Assembly: GCF_014207985.1 (NCBI RefSeq)
Contig: NZ_JACHMI010000001.1
Coordinates: 6,555,001 to 6,619,000 of the forward strand
DNA from: Nonomuraea rubra
GTDB lineage: Bacteria; Actinomycetota; Actinomycetes; Streptosporangiales; Streptosporangiaceae
Length of the DNA: 64,000 nucleotides
Reading direction: 5' to 3'
Below, piece by piece: positions 1 to 9,974 of the stretch. The notes beneath the pieces were generated by a model, which worked only from the letters and a program-made list of their open reading frames with translations, did not search any database and was not told where the DNA came from. The position numbers were made by a program, and so were the translations under genes. The first letter of the stretch is position 1; every line of letters begins with the position of its first letter.

Positions 1-579
1 CCCGGTCACACAGAGCTTCAGGAAGGAGGCTCCGCGGCGGAAGGCCTCACGTACGTTGCCTCGCAGCTCGTCCGCGTTGCCCGACATCATGGACAGGGCA
101 CACAGACCCGGAAGGTGATGGCCGCTCCACAGCTCGGTGGGTTCCCAGTCGGCTCCGTAGTAGCCGTGCCCACCGATCTGGCACTGCACCGGTCCGCATG
201 ACAGGACGCGCGGTCCCCTGACCTTGCCCTTCGCGATCGTGGTGACGACGCCACCGTCGATCCCGCCGGTGTCCCGGACGGTCGTGAAGCCGGCGTCGAG
301 CGCTGCGCCGGCCGTGGCGAAGATGTCCGCCGCGATCTCGGCGGCACTGATCTGGAACGAGAACTGCGGCTGGATCGGGCTCGACAGGCCCAGGTGAACG
401 TGCGCGTCGATCAGGCCGGGCGTCATCGTCAGTCCCCCGGCGTCGAGTCGCTCGCCAGGTTCGCCACCGGAGGCCCCGAGCTGGGTGATCCGCCCGTCTT
501 CGACGGTGACGTCGACGTCTATGGGATCGCGCCCCGTCCCGTCGGCGACCACCGCGCCGACCACCTGCAAACGTCCCAC
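1..579 (-). CDS. Amidohydrolase family protein, N-terminal part, runs off the window
   Basis: Metal-dependent amidohydrolase of the imidazolonepropionase/prolidase-like group, predicted cytoplasmic; the substrate cannot be named from this fragment. The GTG start at 579 follows an AGGGA ribosome site, and 193 codons remain open to base 1. The metal-binding DAHVHL motif lies near residues 58-63, followed by FTTVRDTGG and a GGHGYY segment, as expected for the first barrel strands. The rest of the catalytic domain, including the C-terminal metal ligands, lies outside the window. It is divergent from the TetR-type gene at 672, which is a natural candidate regulator (inference). Confidence 0.85.
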   Translation of the reverse strand, partial: MGRLQVVGAVVADGTGRDPIDVDVTVEDGRITQLGASGGEPGERLDAGGLTMTPGLIDAHVHLGLSSPIQPQFSFQISAAEIAADIFATAGAALDAGFTTVRDTGGIDGGVVTTIAKGKVRGPRVLSCGPVQCQIGGHGYYGADWEPTELWSGHHLPGLCALSMMSGNADELRGNVREAFRRGASFLKLCVTG

Positions 580-671
580 GAGTCGTTCCCTCCGCCGTCG
601 CGAGCTGACTGCGACCATGTACGAAGCAACACGGACCGCCAGAAATCTTTTCCAATGGATAAACTGTAGGA

Positions 672-1325
672 GTGATCCTGTCAACCACGGAACGCAAAGG
701 CGACGCACGCGAGCGCCTCCTGGCCCGGCTCCTCGCCACCTTCGACGAGGCCCTTCCCTCACCGGAGGTGTCGCTCCGCGAGATCGCCGCCCGGACCGAG
801 ACCAGCCACGCCCTCCTGCGATACCACTTCGGGTCACTCCCGGGCGTCCTGGCGGCCATGCTCAAGGCACAGCGATCTCGTGACAACGAGGCCCTTTTCG
901 CAGCCGCCCAGCAGGGCACCTTCGCCAACCTCGTTGTGGCGATCTGGCGGACCTACACGCGCCCGGAGCAGTTGTCGCGTGTCCGCGGCTTCTTCCACGT
1001 CGTAGGACTGGCCGCGTACAGGCCGGAGGACTTCGGCGAGTTCATCGACTCGCTCGACGACCTGACCAAAATGCTGGCCTCACTCGCGGAACGCGAAGGG
1101 CACGACACCGGGGAAGCGCTGAACATGGCCACCGTCGCCGTTGCCGCGATCCGCGGCCTGCTCTTACAGGAAGTCCTGACTCCAGGAGTCCACTCGGAGG
1201 ACGCCGTCGACTTGATCCTGCGCATGCTCCCCGGCAACGCGGCCGGTGTTCACTCAGGCGATGGAGTACGCCCGCACCCTCAAGCAGGCCGTCCCGCACC
1301 GGCGCGTGATCGTCATGGTGCATGA
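672..1325 (+). CDS. TetR/AcrR-family transcriptional regulator with altered C-terminus
   Basis: DNA-binding repressor. GTG start at 672. The N-terminal helix-turn-helix covers about residues 10-60 (SLREIAARTETSHALLRYHF), followed by an all-helical ligand domain. The family-like part ends near base 1238 (LILRMLPGNAA). The remaining 28 or so residues to the TGA are the wrong frame of a resolvase fragment that begins there, so the natural stop has been lost and the tail is foreign. At about 190 residues the core is a normal TetR length, so the protein may still fold. It probably controls the divergent amidohydrolase, since the two genes share a 92-base promoter region. Confidence 0.8.
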   Translation: MILSTTERKGDARERLLARLLATFDEALPSPEVSLREIAARTETSHALLRYHFGSLPGVLAAMLKAQRSRDNEALFAAAQQGTFANLVVAIWRTYTRPEQLSRVRGFFHVVGLAAYRPEDFGEFIDSLDDLTKMLASLAEREGHDTGEALNMATVAVAAIRGLLLQEVLTPGVHSEDAVDLILRMLPGNAAGVHSGDGVRPHPQAGRPAPARDRHGA

Positions 1326-1480
1326 GATGAAGCGAACTTCGATCTGGGCCCCAAAGAGGGCCAGTTCATGTTCGCGGTCCTGGCTGCGGCCGCGGACCAC
1401 GAACTGCAGCTGCGAGCCGAGCGCCAGTCCGAGGGCATGACCGCCGCCAAGCGCCGCGAGGCCACCGGTGGAGCGCAGAG
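1240..1480 (+). pseudogene. Serine resolvase/invertase remnant
   Basis: Two short pieces of a resolvase catalytic domain in different frames. The first (about 1249-1335) reads EYARTLKQAVP...VMVHEMKR, matching the segment just before the conserved LGR of resolvases. The second (about 1338-1480) reads LGPKEGQFMFAVLAAAADHE and corresponds to the long E-helix region. The core between them is deleted and there is no N-terminal serine. It resembles the intact recombinase at 11564-12679. It has replaced the end of the TetR gene. Confidence 0.6.
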
Positions 1481-1495
1481 GGCGACGCCCACGCG

Positions 1496-2330
1496 CTGGC
1501 TGACATGGTCCGCACCCGCCGCCACCAGTTGCTGGAGGGGGCTGGGGACTCCGAGGTCGCCGATGCGGTCAAGGTCGTCACGCGGGCCCACCAGACGCTG
1601 TTGTGGGAACGCACCCGTCACCTGCTGCGGTTGCGGGTCGCCTTGCGCGATGACTTCCCCGCCGCGCTGGAGGCCTACAAGCCCCTTGGCCTCACCTCCG
1701 AGGCAGTGTTGCGGCTGCTGGTCAAGGCGCCTGCCCCCGCGACCGCGGCCAAGCTCACGATCAGTCAGATCGGCGCCGCGCTCAAGGGTCGCCGGGACAT
1801 CCCGGCCAAAGCCGAGGCCATCCAGAACGTGCTGCGCTCCGAGCAACTCGGCCAGGCCGACCTGGTCACCAACGCCTATGCCTCGACAGTCCGGGCCCTG
1901 GCCGCGGTCATCACCACCCTCAACGCCGAGATCAAGACACTCGAAGGCGAGGTCGAGGCGCATTTGGTCAGCACCCGGACGCCGAGGTCATCCTCAGCCA
2001 GCGCGAAGGCACGCAAGCACTACGCCGGAACCTCCCCGATCACCCGCCAATCCGACAAGATGTGCACCGTTCACGCCCGGTTCGGGCACAACGACCGGCT
2101 CGTCGACGCCCTTCGCCTCCAAGCTTCCTGCGCCGTCCTGCACGACCTCGAGGTCCGCGCTTACCACGACGAGCTCCGCGCCCGCGACGTCGGGCACAAC
2201 GCAGCGCTCAGACAAGTCAGCAACCGCCTTGTCGGCGTCCTTCACTGCTGTCTGAAGACCCGCAGCCACTACGACCAGACAACCGCCTGGTCATACCGAT
2301 CCCGACACCTCGCAGCTTGGCATCGAAGCT
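1496..2330 (+). pseudogene. IS110-family transposase remnant, N-terminally truncated
   Basis: Reads as the middle and C-terminal parts of an IS110/IS116/IS902-type DEDD transposase: RTRRHQLLEG, a helical segment with TLNAEIKTLEGEVEAHL, then a frame change near 1975 (PDAEVILSQ is in another frame). After an internal deletion come ARKHYAGTSPITRQS, NDRLVDAL, YYDELRARDVGHNAALRQ-like and NRLVGVLHCCLKTR. The N-terminal RuvC-like domain with the DEDD residues is missing, so it cannot be active. No element ends were identified. Confidence 0.75.
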
Positions 2331-2552
2331 CCAGGGATGTCTGACCCCCCACGGCTCGTAGACCATGTTGACGCCACCGTGCTGCCACTCGTTGATCCAC
2401 ACGAGAGCGGCGTTGATCTCCCTGCAGTGCCGCAGGTTCTCGGGGGTCGAGGAATAGACCGTCGCCGCGAGTCCGAAGCTTGTGGTGTTGGCCAGGTCGA
2501 TGGCTTCGGCGAAGGAGCCGACCACGGTGACGGGGGCGACCGGCTCCGCTTC
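2310..2552 (-). pseudogene. Aldehyde dehydrogenase C-terminal fragment
   Basis: About 80 residues of the C-terminal region of an NAD(P)-dependent aldehyde dehydrogenase: EPVAPVTVVGSFAEAIDLAN, FGLAATVYSS, then ALVWINEWQ and VYEPWGV. There is no catalytic Cys/Glu domain, start or proper stop. It is cut by the IS110 remnant on one side and the tyrosine recombinase on the other. It is a different paralogue from the collapsed gene at 40564-40771. Confidence 0.7.
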
Positions 2553-3345
2553 ACCGCCTACTGCGACGGCGAGATCGGCGAGCTGGGCGCCGCGCCCATC
2601 CGGGCTTTCCTCGCCGACCTTGGCCAGTTGTCGGCCGCCACCCGCAAGCGCACCGCGATCGCCTCCTTCTGCCGCTGGGCCGTCAGGCACGACCTGCTCG
2701 ACGCCAACCCGATGGACCGCATCGACACCATCAAGGTGCCCAAGACGCTGCCCCGCCCGGCCGCGGCTGCCGACATCGCCAAGGTTCTGGCCGCGATCTG
2801 CTCGCGGCGGCCGCGCAAGGACCTGCCGCTGGACCGGCCGCGGGACCGGGTGCTGTTCGAGACCGCCTACGTCTGCGGCGCCCGCGCCTCGGAGGTGTGC
2901 GGCCTGTACGTCGAAGACCTGGATCTGCACCTGGACGACGAACACGTCCGCATCCACGGCAAAGGCGGCGGTGTGCGCACCGTCCTGCTCGACGACCGCG
3001 GCCACGTCGCTCTGCTCAAGCTGTACCTGGCCCGCGCCGGCTACACCGCCGGGCCGCTGTTTCGCGCCTCCATCAACGGCCGCGGCGGGCCTCTGTCGTA
3101 CGACGCCGCCCACCACCGCTGGCAGACCTACTGCGTCGCTGCACGCGTCGAGATCGACATCCACCAGCTGCGCCACGCCCACGCCACCGAGCTCATCAAC
3201 GCCGGCGTCTCAATCGAGGCCGTCCGCGGCCGCCTCGGCCACGCCTCGGCCGAGACCACCCAGCTGTACGCGCTGCTGGATGACAAGGTCGCCGACGCCG
3301 AAATCCGGGCCGCCCACCTGGCGGCCCGGTGGAGCTCAACCGCTG
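2552..3345 (+). pseudogene. Tyrosine recombinase/integrase, N-terminally truncated
   Basis: Phage-type integrase. A core-binding segment (IRAFLADLGQLSAATRKRTAIAS) leads into the catalytic domain, which carries the first Arg in CGARASEVCGL, Lys in HGKGGGVRTV, HQLRHAHATEL, LGHASAETTQLY with the second His, and the Tyr nucleophile. The catalytic set is complete. The frame continues upstream into antisense aldehyde dehydrogenase sequence, so the natural start and the first 40 or so residues are gone. The 3' end runs into the stop of the converging gene at 3336. Without its own start it is probably not expressed. Confidence 0.75.
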
Positions 3346-4013
3346 GCCTTCAGTTTCTTGTACATGTCCCGGCAGCCGGGTGTTCGTCTGTCATCGGGTG
3401 CGCACAGCTCGACGACCAGGGAGAAATCGACGGTCCTGCGCTGTCCCGCCGAGGCGTAGGTGAGCCGGACACCTTCGGAGCGGGCTGTGGTCCTGCTCGT
3501 CTTGGCGTACTGCAGGCCGAGCTCGGTGTACGGCCATCCCGTATCCGGATCTTCGCCTGGCTTCGCTCACACGCTGGTGATGGGTGAGCCGAGGGCGGGG
3601 AAACCGAGTTCCGTCAGCGCCGCCTCAGCGTTGCCCAGCATGGGATGCTCTCTGCTCTGCGGGCGCGTGGAGAAGGCATGCAGGACGATCCCGCCCTGCT
3701 TGCCCAGCAGTTCGGCCTTCTCCAGGGTGGCCGAGCCTGGCCGGTCCAGGCACATGACCCAGCTGCCGAACGAGTAGGACTGATCGGCGACGGTGTCGGG
3801 CAGGGTGGCGACGATGATGACCGGTTCACCTGTCTCCCGGTCCTGCCCGATGGACAGCCGCGCGCTCTCAGCCGTGTTCTCAGTCGTGTTCTCGACCGTG
3901 CATGCGGACGTGACCGCCACCGGGAGCGCGGCCACCATGGCCGCGATGGCGACCCAGACGATGGCGACCCAGACGATGGCGACCCGGACGAGGACGCGGA
4001 GGAGAGCGCGCAT
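3336..4013 (-). pseudogene. Secreted or membrane-anchored hypothetical protein with one in-frame TGA
   Basis: The ATG at 4013 follows AAAGGAG with good spacing. The N-terminus is a signal/anchor segment built from tandem VAIVW repeats (bases about 3948-3985), then a Cys at the end of the hydrophobic stretch. The frame runs to a TGA at 3567-3569 (148 codons). It then continues in exactly the same frame for 76 more codons (PDTGWPYTELGLQYAKTS, DFSLVVELCAPDD) to a TGA at 3336. Both halves have coding character, so one 225-codon gene carrying a premature stop is the simplest reading. If the first stop is genuine, the product is 3567-4013 only. No family was recognised. Confidence 0.6.
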
Positions 4014-4033
4014 CTGGTGCTCCTTTGCGAGGG

Positions 4034-5097
4034 TCAGTATTTGTGCGCTTCGGCGATGCGGGAGTTGGCATCGGCCCAGCCGTAGGGCGTGTTGCCGCAC
4101 AACCAGGACTTCTTGGTGACCGTCCAACTGATCGACGATGAGGTGTTGAAACCGGACTGCGCGCTGACCTTCAGGACTCCCAGATCGATGCCGGTACTGA
4201 AGGTGGCGTTCGGCCCGCGGATGCCGACCTGGTGATCGACGCCGTACTTCTGGCCGATCTTGGCTTTCGCGCCGCTCCACCGCCACGCCGGCGGCCTGGT
4301 CGCCGGCCGCCGCGCCGAGGGTGGTGTCCTGCCACTCCGGTACGGTCTCAGGATCGGGGTCAGGCTGGATCTCCGTGACGGGATCGATTTCATCGCCTTC
4401 CGGCCCTGGATCGACCCATGCGGCCGGGGTGTCGGCCCGGGTTTCGGCGATGCGGGCTTGTGCGCCCGGATCGATCGCGAGAGTGGCGGGGCCGCTGGTG
4501 CCGGCCGCGTCGGCCGGGAGCGTGGACCACAGCGGCGTGACGATAGTGGTCTCGGCCGCCGTGGCCGGTGCCGGGCGGGTGGCAGTGTAGTGCCAGCGGG
4601 CTTCGCGGGTGGCATCGGCGATGGCCAGTTCCACGTCCACCGAGCCGTCGTCGGCCACGTAGTCGGCGGGCAGCGCGTCGGGGTCGACGGCGAGGACGAA
4701 GCGCCCCCGGGAGTCGGCCTTGGCCACGCCGATGGTGTGCGTGGGCACGTCGGCGCCGTCGGGGAGGCCGTCCAAAAGCTCCTTCTTCGGCCAGGCCATG
4801 GCCAGCACGTCGGCGCCGGGCACCGGAACGCCGTCGATGGCGGCCACACCGGTCGCGGCGCTCTCGGGGATGGTGCCGTCCGGGTTGGTCGGCGGGGTGT
4901 AGTCAACGATCAGCTTCGGGATGACGGCGGGGTCGCCGGCCTCGGACGAGCGGTACATGCGCCAGTTGGTGGCATCGCTCTCGTTGGCGGCGCGCAATTG
5001 AACGCCGTGGTTGGCCATGCCGTTGGCCCAGTCCTGGACGATGCCCTCGATGGAGTAGTAAAGCTCGGCCTCGGCGCAGTTCGGGGCCAACGGCGCT
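4034..5097 (-). pseudogene. DNRLRE-domain-like extracellular protein, truncated and frameshifted
   Basis: The N-terminal remainder has the end of a DNRLRE-type domain (YYSIEGIVQDWANG, VIPKLIVDYT), found in large secreted proteins. Then come a beta-rich segment and a Pro/Asp-rich linker. Near base 4272 the frame changes by one base: upstream codons end GVAVE, and the next frame continues AKAKIGQKYGVDHQ to SRIAEAHKY and TGA at 4034. The 5' end is lost where a Tn3 transposase fragment begins at about 5097. It lies just upstream of, and on the same strand as, the secreted protein at 4013, so the pair was probably one operon. Confidence 0.65.
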
Positions 5098-7651
5098 GTT
5101 CGATCAGTCGGTGGCATGGCTTCGCCGGCACCGAGTGCTGCTACCGGGGGCGACGGTGCTGGAGCGGCTGCGGCAGGCGCCCAAGCGGCAGTCGGGCACG
5201 GAGATGGCCAAGGCGCTCAAGCGGGTGGACGACATCGCGGCGTTCCGGCTGGGGCGGGTGCGGGTGGACAAGGTGCCGGTCCGGCGGATGAAGACGCTCG
5301 CCAAGTACGGGGCGGTTACCAAGGCGCCGCTGCTGGCCCGGCTGTCCAAGCCGCGCAAGACGGCCACCATGTTCGCGGTGACCCGGTCATTGGAGGCCGA
5401 GGTGATCGACGACGCCCTGGATCTGTTCGCGCTGCTGATCTCCAGCAGGTTGATCTCGCCCGCGCGGCGCAAGTCGGCGGGCGAGCGGCTGGCGATGCTG
5501 CCGAAGCTGGAGAAGGCCTCCAAGCCGCTGTCGCGGGCGGGCCGGGTGCTGGTGGAGCAGCTGGACCTGGTCGCCGAGGTGGACGCCGATCTGGATGTGG
5601 CCGCGTTGTGGACGGTGGTCGCCGCGCAGGCCGGCGCGAGCAAGGAACAGGTGCTGGCCGCGCTGGAATCGGTCGAAGAGCTCGTGCCGGAAGACGACGG
5701 GGCCGCGGAGGCGGCGCTGCGCGCCGCGCTGGTGGACAAGTACAACACCGTCCGCCCGTTCTTGAAACTGCTGGGCGAGAAAGCGCTGGGGGCCGCGGCG
5801 GGCGGCCGCAAGGTGCTGGCCGCGGTGCGCAGGCTGCCGGAGCTGGCGCGCCGGCACGTCTCCCGCAAACCCCTGCTGCCGAAGGAGATCGACGCCTCGC
5901 TGGTGAGCGCGGCGTGGAAACGGCCGGTCTTCGCCAACCCCGACCTGCCGGCGGGGACGGTCGATCGTGATGCCTATGTGGTGTGCGTAATGGAGGCCCT
6001 GTTTCGGGCGCTCCAGGTGCGGGACGTGTTCGCCGCGCCGTCGCTGCGCTGGGCCGACCCGCGCGCCCATCTGCTGGACGGCGCTGCGTGGGAGGCGATC
6101 AGCGAGGACGTGCTGGCCTCGCTGTCGCTGACCGACCCGGTCGAGGCGCACCTGGACGCCAAGCTGCTGGCGCTGGACGCGGCGTGGAAGCAGATGGCCG
6201 GCCGCCTGGCCGAGGCCGGTGACGACGCCCTGGTACGGGTGGTCACCCCGGCCGACGGGCACGCCCGGTTGTCGGTGGAAAAGCTCGGCGCGCTCGGCGG
6301 GAGGCCGTCGCTGAAGTGGCTGCGCGGCGCCTGCCAGGCGATGCTGCCGCGCATCGACCTGCCCGAGCTGCTGCTGGAGGTGCACTCCTGGACCGGTTTC
6401 CTGGACGCCTACACGCATCTGGCCGACATCTCCACGCGCATGCACGACCTGCCGCGATCGCTGGCGGCTCTGCTGATCAGCGAGGCCTGCAACGTCGGCC
6501 ACACCCCGGTGACCAAGGACGGGGACGAGGCGCTGACCCGCGGCCAGCTCTCGCACGTCGACCAGAACTACGTGCGTGCCGAAACCCATGCCGCCGCCAA
6601 CGCGATTCTCATCAAGGCCCAGCGCGGCGTGCCGATCGTGAAGCTGTGGGGCGGCGGGCTGCTGGCCTCGCTCGAGGGGCTGCGCTTCGTCGTCCCGGTC
6701 CAGACGATCAACGCCGCGCCCTCCCGAAGTACTTCGGCTACAAACGCGGCCTGACGCTCCTCAACGCGGTCAATGATCAAGTGATGGGGATCGGGCAGAT
6801 GGTCGTGCCAGGCACGCCGCGCGACTCCCTGTACATCCTCGACACCCTGATCAACATCGACGCCGGACCCCAGCCCGAGGTCGTCACCACCGACCAGGCC
6901 TCCGAGTCGGACATGGTGTTCGGGATCTTCTCCATGCTCGGCTACCGGGTTCGCGCCGCGCTTCGCCGACCTGGGCGACCAGCGGTTCTGGCGCGCCGAT
7001 CCGCCCGACGGGAGCACGCCGACGTACGGACCGCTGGACGCGATCGCCCGCAACAAGATCAACCGGCAGAAAATCGCTACACATTGGTCGGACATGACCC
7101 GGGTCGCCGGATCGCTGGTCACCAACCAGGTCCGCGCCTACGACCTGCTGCGCATGTTCGCCCGCAACGGGCGCCCAACCCCGCTGGGGCAGGCGTTCGC
7201 CGAATACGGCCGCATCGACAAGACCCTGCATCTGCTGTCCATCCTGGACCCGATCGACGACACCTACCGGCGGCAGCTGAACAAACAGCTCACCGTGCAA
7301 GAATCCCGGCACCGGCTGGCCCGCAAGATCTGCCACGGCGCGAGCGGGCAGATTCGGAAGGCTTCTCGGGAGGGCCAGGAGGATCGACTAGCCGCGCTCG
7401 GCCTGGTCGTCAACGCGGTCACGCTGTGGAATTCGAGGTATTTGTCGGCCGCCGTCGACCAACTGCGGGCCCAGAGCGTGCCGGTCAAGGATGAGGACGC
7501 CGCCCGGCTCAGCCCGCTCGGCCACGCCCACGTCAACGTCCTGGGCCGCTACGCCATCGCCTCCTCCGCCCCGGCCGAAGGCCTGCGCCAGCTCGGCGAG
7601 ATCCCCGACCTGCCCGACGGCGAGGGCACGGTGGAGGAAGAGGGCGTGTAG
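5097..7651 (+). pseudogene. tnpA: Tn3-family transposase TnpA, N-terminally truncated, two frameshifts
   Basis: About 850 of roughly 1000 residues of a Tn3-family transposase. It starts inside the N-terminal DNA-binding region (FDQSVAWLRRHRVLLPG) and ends with a normal C-terminus at 7651. The DDE domain is recognisable (DLPELLLEVHSWTGFLDAYTH, NYVRAETHAAANAIL, YGRIDKTLHLLSILD). One base is missing near 6720 before PKYFGYKRG, and one extra base near 6953 after SMLGYR restores the frame, so about 230 bases are read out of frame. No terminal inverted repeats or adjacent resolvase were found. Confidence 0.85.
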
Positions 7652-7894
7652 AGCTTTGCCTTTGCGACGGCTGTCACCCCTGCCGGATCCGGCGAATCGT
7701 CCGCGGCGGGCGGCCTGGCTGCGCGATTGCGGCCCTCTGCCGGTCTTTCAGAGGATGTGGGGATGAGCGAGGACAGGCACCCGGCCTTCGACACGTCGTC
7801 GACGAGCTGGACGAAGGCGAGCAGGAGGTGGGGGTCGTCATCGTCGAGCTCGTCCTCGGGACGTGCGCGGAGGCCGGCAGGTGCCGCCTATCCG

Positions 7895-8734
7895 TCAGGC
7901 CGACGCCGCGCCGAAGGCGGCGGCGTGGTCGGCGACCCACTGTGCGTAGGTGAAGGGCGGTCTGCCGGTGACCTGTTCGACCGTCGGCAGGACCTCCGTG
8001 GGCTTGCCGACTCTCGCGGTGAGCAAGTTGACGTAATCGTCGATCCCCGGGGCAGGCATGTCGGCGCGGGCCATCTCGTCCCGGAACCAGTCCTCGGACT
8101 GCTCTTCCCACCGCAACGGCCGCCCGATGGTCTCCGCGATGACGCGCACGCGGTCGATCTGGGTCAGCGACTGCGGTCCGGTCACCGAGTACCCCTCGCC
8201 GGCGCGGCCGTCGAGGAGGCTGCGGACGGCGACCGCGGCGATGTCGCGCGGGTCGATCGGGGCCGTCTCGGCCTCGCCGTAGCGTCCGCGTACGACATCG
8301 CCCTCGATGATCTGGGGTGCCCAGACCAGGTCGTTGGTCGTGAGCCCGTCGGGCCGCACGAAGGTCCACGCCAACCCGGACGCTTCGACGGATCGTTCGA
8401 GCCGCAGGTGCACCTCGCCGACCCAGCCGGGCTCGGGCCACGTGACGGACACCGAGGACAGCATCACGACATGCCGCAGGCCGGCTCGCTTGGCCACGTC
8501 GAGGAATCCGTCGACCCCCTGGAAAACGGGGAACAGGAAGGCCCGCTCGATGCCGGACAGTGCCTCAGACAGGGTTTCCGGCTGGGTCAGGTCGCCGGTC
8601 ACGACCTGGACCTGGTCCGGGAACGCATGGCCGCTGGGGTTGCGGCTCATGACGCGGACCTTCTCACCTTCCTCCAGGAGTTGGCGGACGACGTGGGAAC
8701 CGACGTTTCCGGTGGCACCGGTTACCAGGATCAT
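7895..8734 (-). CDS. NmrA-like NAD(P)-binding oxidoreductase/epimerase
   Basis: Atypical short-chain dehydrogenase of the NmrA/NAD(P)H-binding group, 279 aa. The ATG at 8734 follows AAGGAGATCCCCACC, which decides the start over upstream in-frame codons. The dinucleotide motif TGATGNVGSHV is at the N-terminus, followed by GDLTQPETL and HVVMLSS; no YxxxK catalytic pair is evident, which is usual for this group. It is divergent from an ECF41 sigma gene. Oxidoreductases/epimerases of this kind are known partners of ECF41 sigma factors, and a candidate promoter lies at 8886-8912. The substrate is unknown. Confidence 0.85.
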   Translation of the reverse strand: MILVTGATGNVGSHVVRQLLEEGEKVRVMSRNPSGHAFPDQVQVVTGDLTQPETLSEALSGIERAFLFPVFQGVDGFLDVAKRAGLRHVVMLSSVSVTWPEPGWVGEVHLRLERSVEASGLAWTFVRPDGLTTNDLVWAPQIIEGDVVRGRYGEAETAPIDPRDIAAVAVRSLLDGRAGEGYSVTGPQSLTQIDRVRVIAETIGRPLRWEEQSEDWFRDEMARADMPAPGIDDYVNLLTARVGKPTEVLPTVEQVTGRPPFTYAQWVADHAAAFGAASA

Positions 8735-8885
8735 GGTGGGGATCTCCTTTAGTTTCTTGGTTTCTTTGAGCCGGGGGCCGGTCGATGACGATCGCGTCAC
8801 TCGACCAGCCGTCCGGTGGATTCGAGGTCAGCGGTAAGTTCCACGAGGCGCGTGGATCGTTTGCGCGGCGTCCTGACGACCATGA

Positions 8886-8912
8886 GGCGCCGGCGACCCG
8901 ATCCCTGTGACA
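8886..8912 (-). promoter_or_regulatory. Candidate ECF41-type promoter for the NmrA-like gene
   Basis: On the minus strand TGTCACA (8912-8906), a 16-base gap, then CGCC (8889-8886). The described ECF41 promoter is TGTCACA about 16 bases upstream of CGTC, so the -35 matches fully and the -10 has one mismatch. It lies about 150 bases upstream of the start at 8734. Confidence 0.45.
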
Positions 8913-9007
8913 TTGCGGTCTCCCATCAGGACGCACGCCGAACGGTTACCTCGGCACCTTCGGTCGCGTCATGACCATGACGGAATTCGCGCGAGGAAGG
9001 TAACGAC

Positions 9008-9889
9008 GTGGCCGGATCAGGTCCTCACGAAGCACTGGCGGGAGCCTTCCAACAGCAGCGCGAGCGCCTGGTGGCGGTCGCCTACCGGATGCTGGGGTCG
9101 CGGGTGGACGCCGAGGACGCGGTGCAGGAGGCGTGGATCCGGCTGGCGCGGCAGGACGCGGCCGCGATCGACAACCTGGCCGCCTGGCTGACCACGGTGG
9201 TCGGCCGGGTCTGCATCGACGTGCTGCGCGCCCGTAAGAACCGGGCCGAGCTGTCGTACGAAGACTGGCTGCCCGAGCTGGTGGTGACGGTGGACGGCGG
9301 GGCGGCGCCCGAGGAGGACGCGGTGCTCGCCGAGTCGGTCGGGCTGGCACTGCTGGTGGTGCTCGACACCCTCACGCCCGCCGAGCGGCTGGCGTTCGTC
9401 CTGCATGACATGTTCGCGGTGCCCTTCGCCGAGATCGGCGAGATCATCGGCCGGTCCGCCGACGCGACCAAGATGCTCACCAGCCGGGCCCGCCGGAAGG
9501 TGCAGGGCACATCGCGGCCGGAGGAGGAGCCGCGGCGGCAGCGCGCCGTGGTCGACGCATTTCTTGCCGCGGCTCGGAAGGGGGACTTCGAAGGGCTCGT
9601 ACGGCTGCTTGATCCGAAGGTGACCTGGCGCACGTACCACCCGCAGGGCGTGATGACCACGGTCGGGGCGGCCGAGGTGGCCGGTCCGGTCCTGCGCGGC
9701 ATCCGGTCGATGACCTCGGCGCTGGCGGTTCTGGTCAACGGCGAGCCTGGGTTCGTGGTCTGGGGTGCGAAAGGCAAGGTGCTCGGCGTGGTGGGGTGCA
9801 CCGTGGTCGACGGCCGGATCGTCGAGCTCCTGACCGTGAGCGACCGCAAGCTCCTCGACGCCATGAATCTGCCCGCGCGACCCGAGTAG
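9008..9889 (+). CDS. sigJ: ECF RNA polymerase sigma factor, ECF41 (SigJ-like) group
   Basis: Alternative sigma factor of 293 aa. The GTG start at 9008 follows GAGGAAGG. Sigma region 2 spans about residues 14-80 (LVAVAYRMLGSRVDAEDAVQ) and region 4 about 115-170 (LTPAERLAFVLHDMF). The C-terminal 110 residues form a SnoaL/NTF2-like extension, which marks the ECF41 group and replaces an anti-sigma factor. Group-specific motifs are visible: DWLPE in the linker, VNGEPG, and a degenerate SDRKLL near the end. It is flanked by an NmrA-like gene, an AhpD-like gene and a DoxX gene, the classic ECF41 targets. It probably activates them, and perhaps itself. Confidence 0.92.
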   Translation: MAGSGPHEALAGAFQQQRERLVAVAYRMLGSRVDAEDAVQEAWIRLARQDAAAIDNLAAWLTTVVGRVCIDVLRARKNRAELSYEDWLPELVVTVDGGAAPEEDAVLAESVGLALLVVLDTLTPAERLAFVLHDMFAVPFAEIGEIIGRSADATKMLTSRARRKVQGTSRPEEEPRRQRAVVDAFLAAARKGDFEGLVRLLDPKVTWRTYHPQGVMTTVGAAEVAGPVLRGIRSMTSALAVLVNGEPGFVVWGAKGKVLGVVGCTVVDGRIVELLTVSDRKLLDAMNLPARPE

Positions 9890-9910
9890 CGCACGCCTGT
9901 CGCATGGGGT

Positions 9911-9937
9911 TGTTACGTCTTGGCGGAGGGCTTCGTC
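9911..9937 (+). promoter_or_regulatory. Candidate ECF41-type promoter for the AhpD-like gene
   Basis: TGTTACG (9911-9917), exactly 16 bases, then CGTC (9934-9937). This differs from the ECF41 consensus at two -35 positions but keeps the exact -10 and spacing. It sits 38 bases upstream of the ATG at 9975, between the sigma gene and its putative target. Confidence 0.45.
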
Positions 9938-9974
9938 GTAGTGGTGCAAGTATCCGAAGACGAAGGAGATTGAG

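Noticed and set aside
47..928. Long minus-strand frame across the amidohydrolase start and TetR gene
   Set aside because: Arg/Ser-rich shadow frame with no motif; the real genes are in other frames.
2337..2551. N-terminal extension of the tyrosine recombinase frame
   Set aside because: This part is antisense to an aldehyde dehydrogenase fragment and is not integrase sequence.
3560..3575. Selenocysteine at the in-frame TGA
   Set aside because: No sign of a bacterial SECIS hairpin after the TGA and no selenoprotein family match; a nonsense mutation is simpler.
3948..3985. Tandem gatggcgacccagac repeats
   Set aside because: They encode the VAIVW repeats of a signal/anchor helix; not a CRISPR or regulatory array.
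5387..6589. 400-codon minus-strand frame inside the Tn3 transposase
   Set aside because: Antisense shadow, Gln/Arg-rich, no motif.
7652..7894. Minus-strand piece (DDDPHLLLAFVQLVDDVS) between the Tn3 copy and the NmrA gene
   Set aside because: Looks like a leftover of a gene but is too short and has no start; not listed as a feature.
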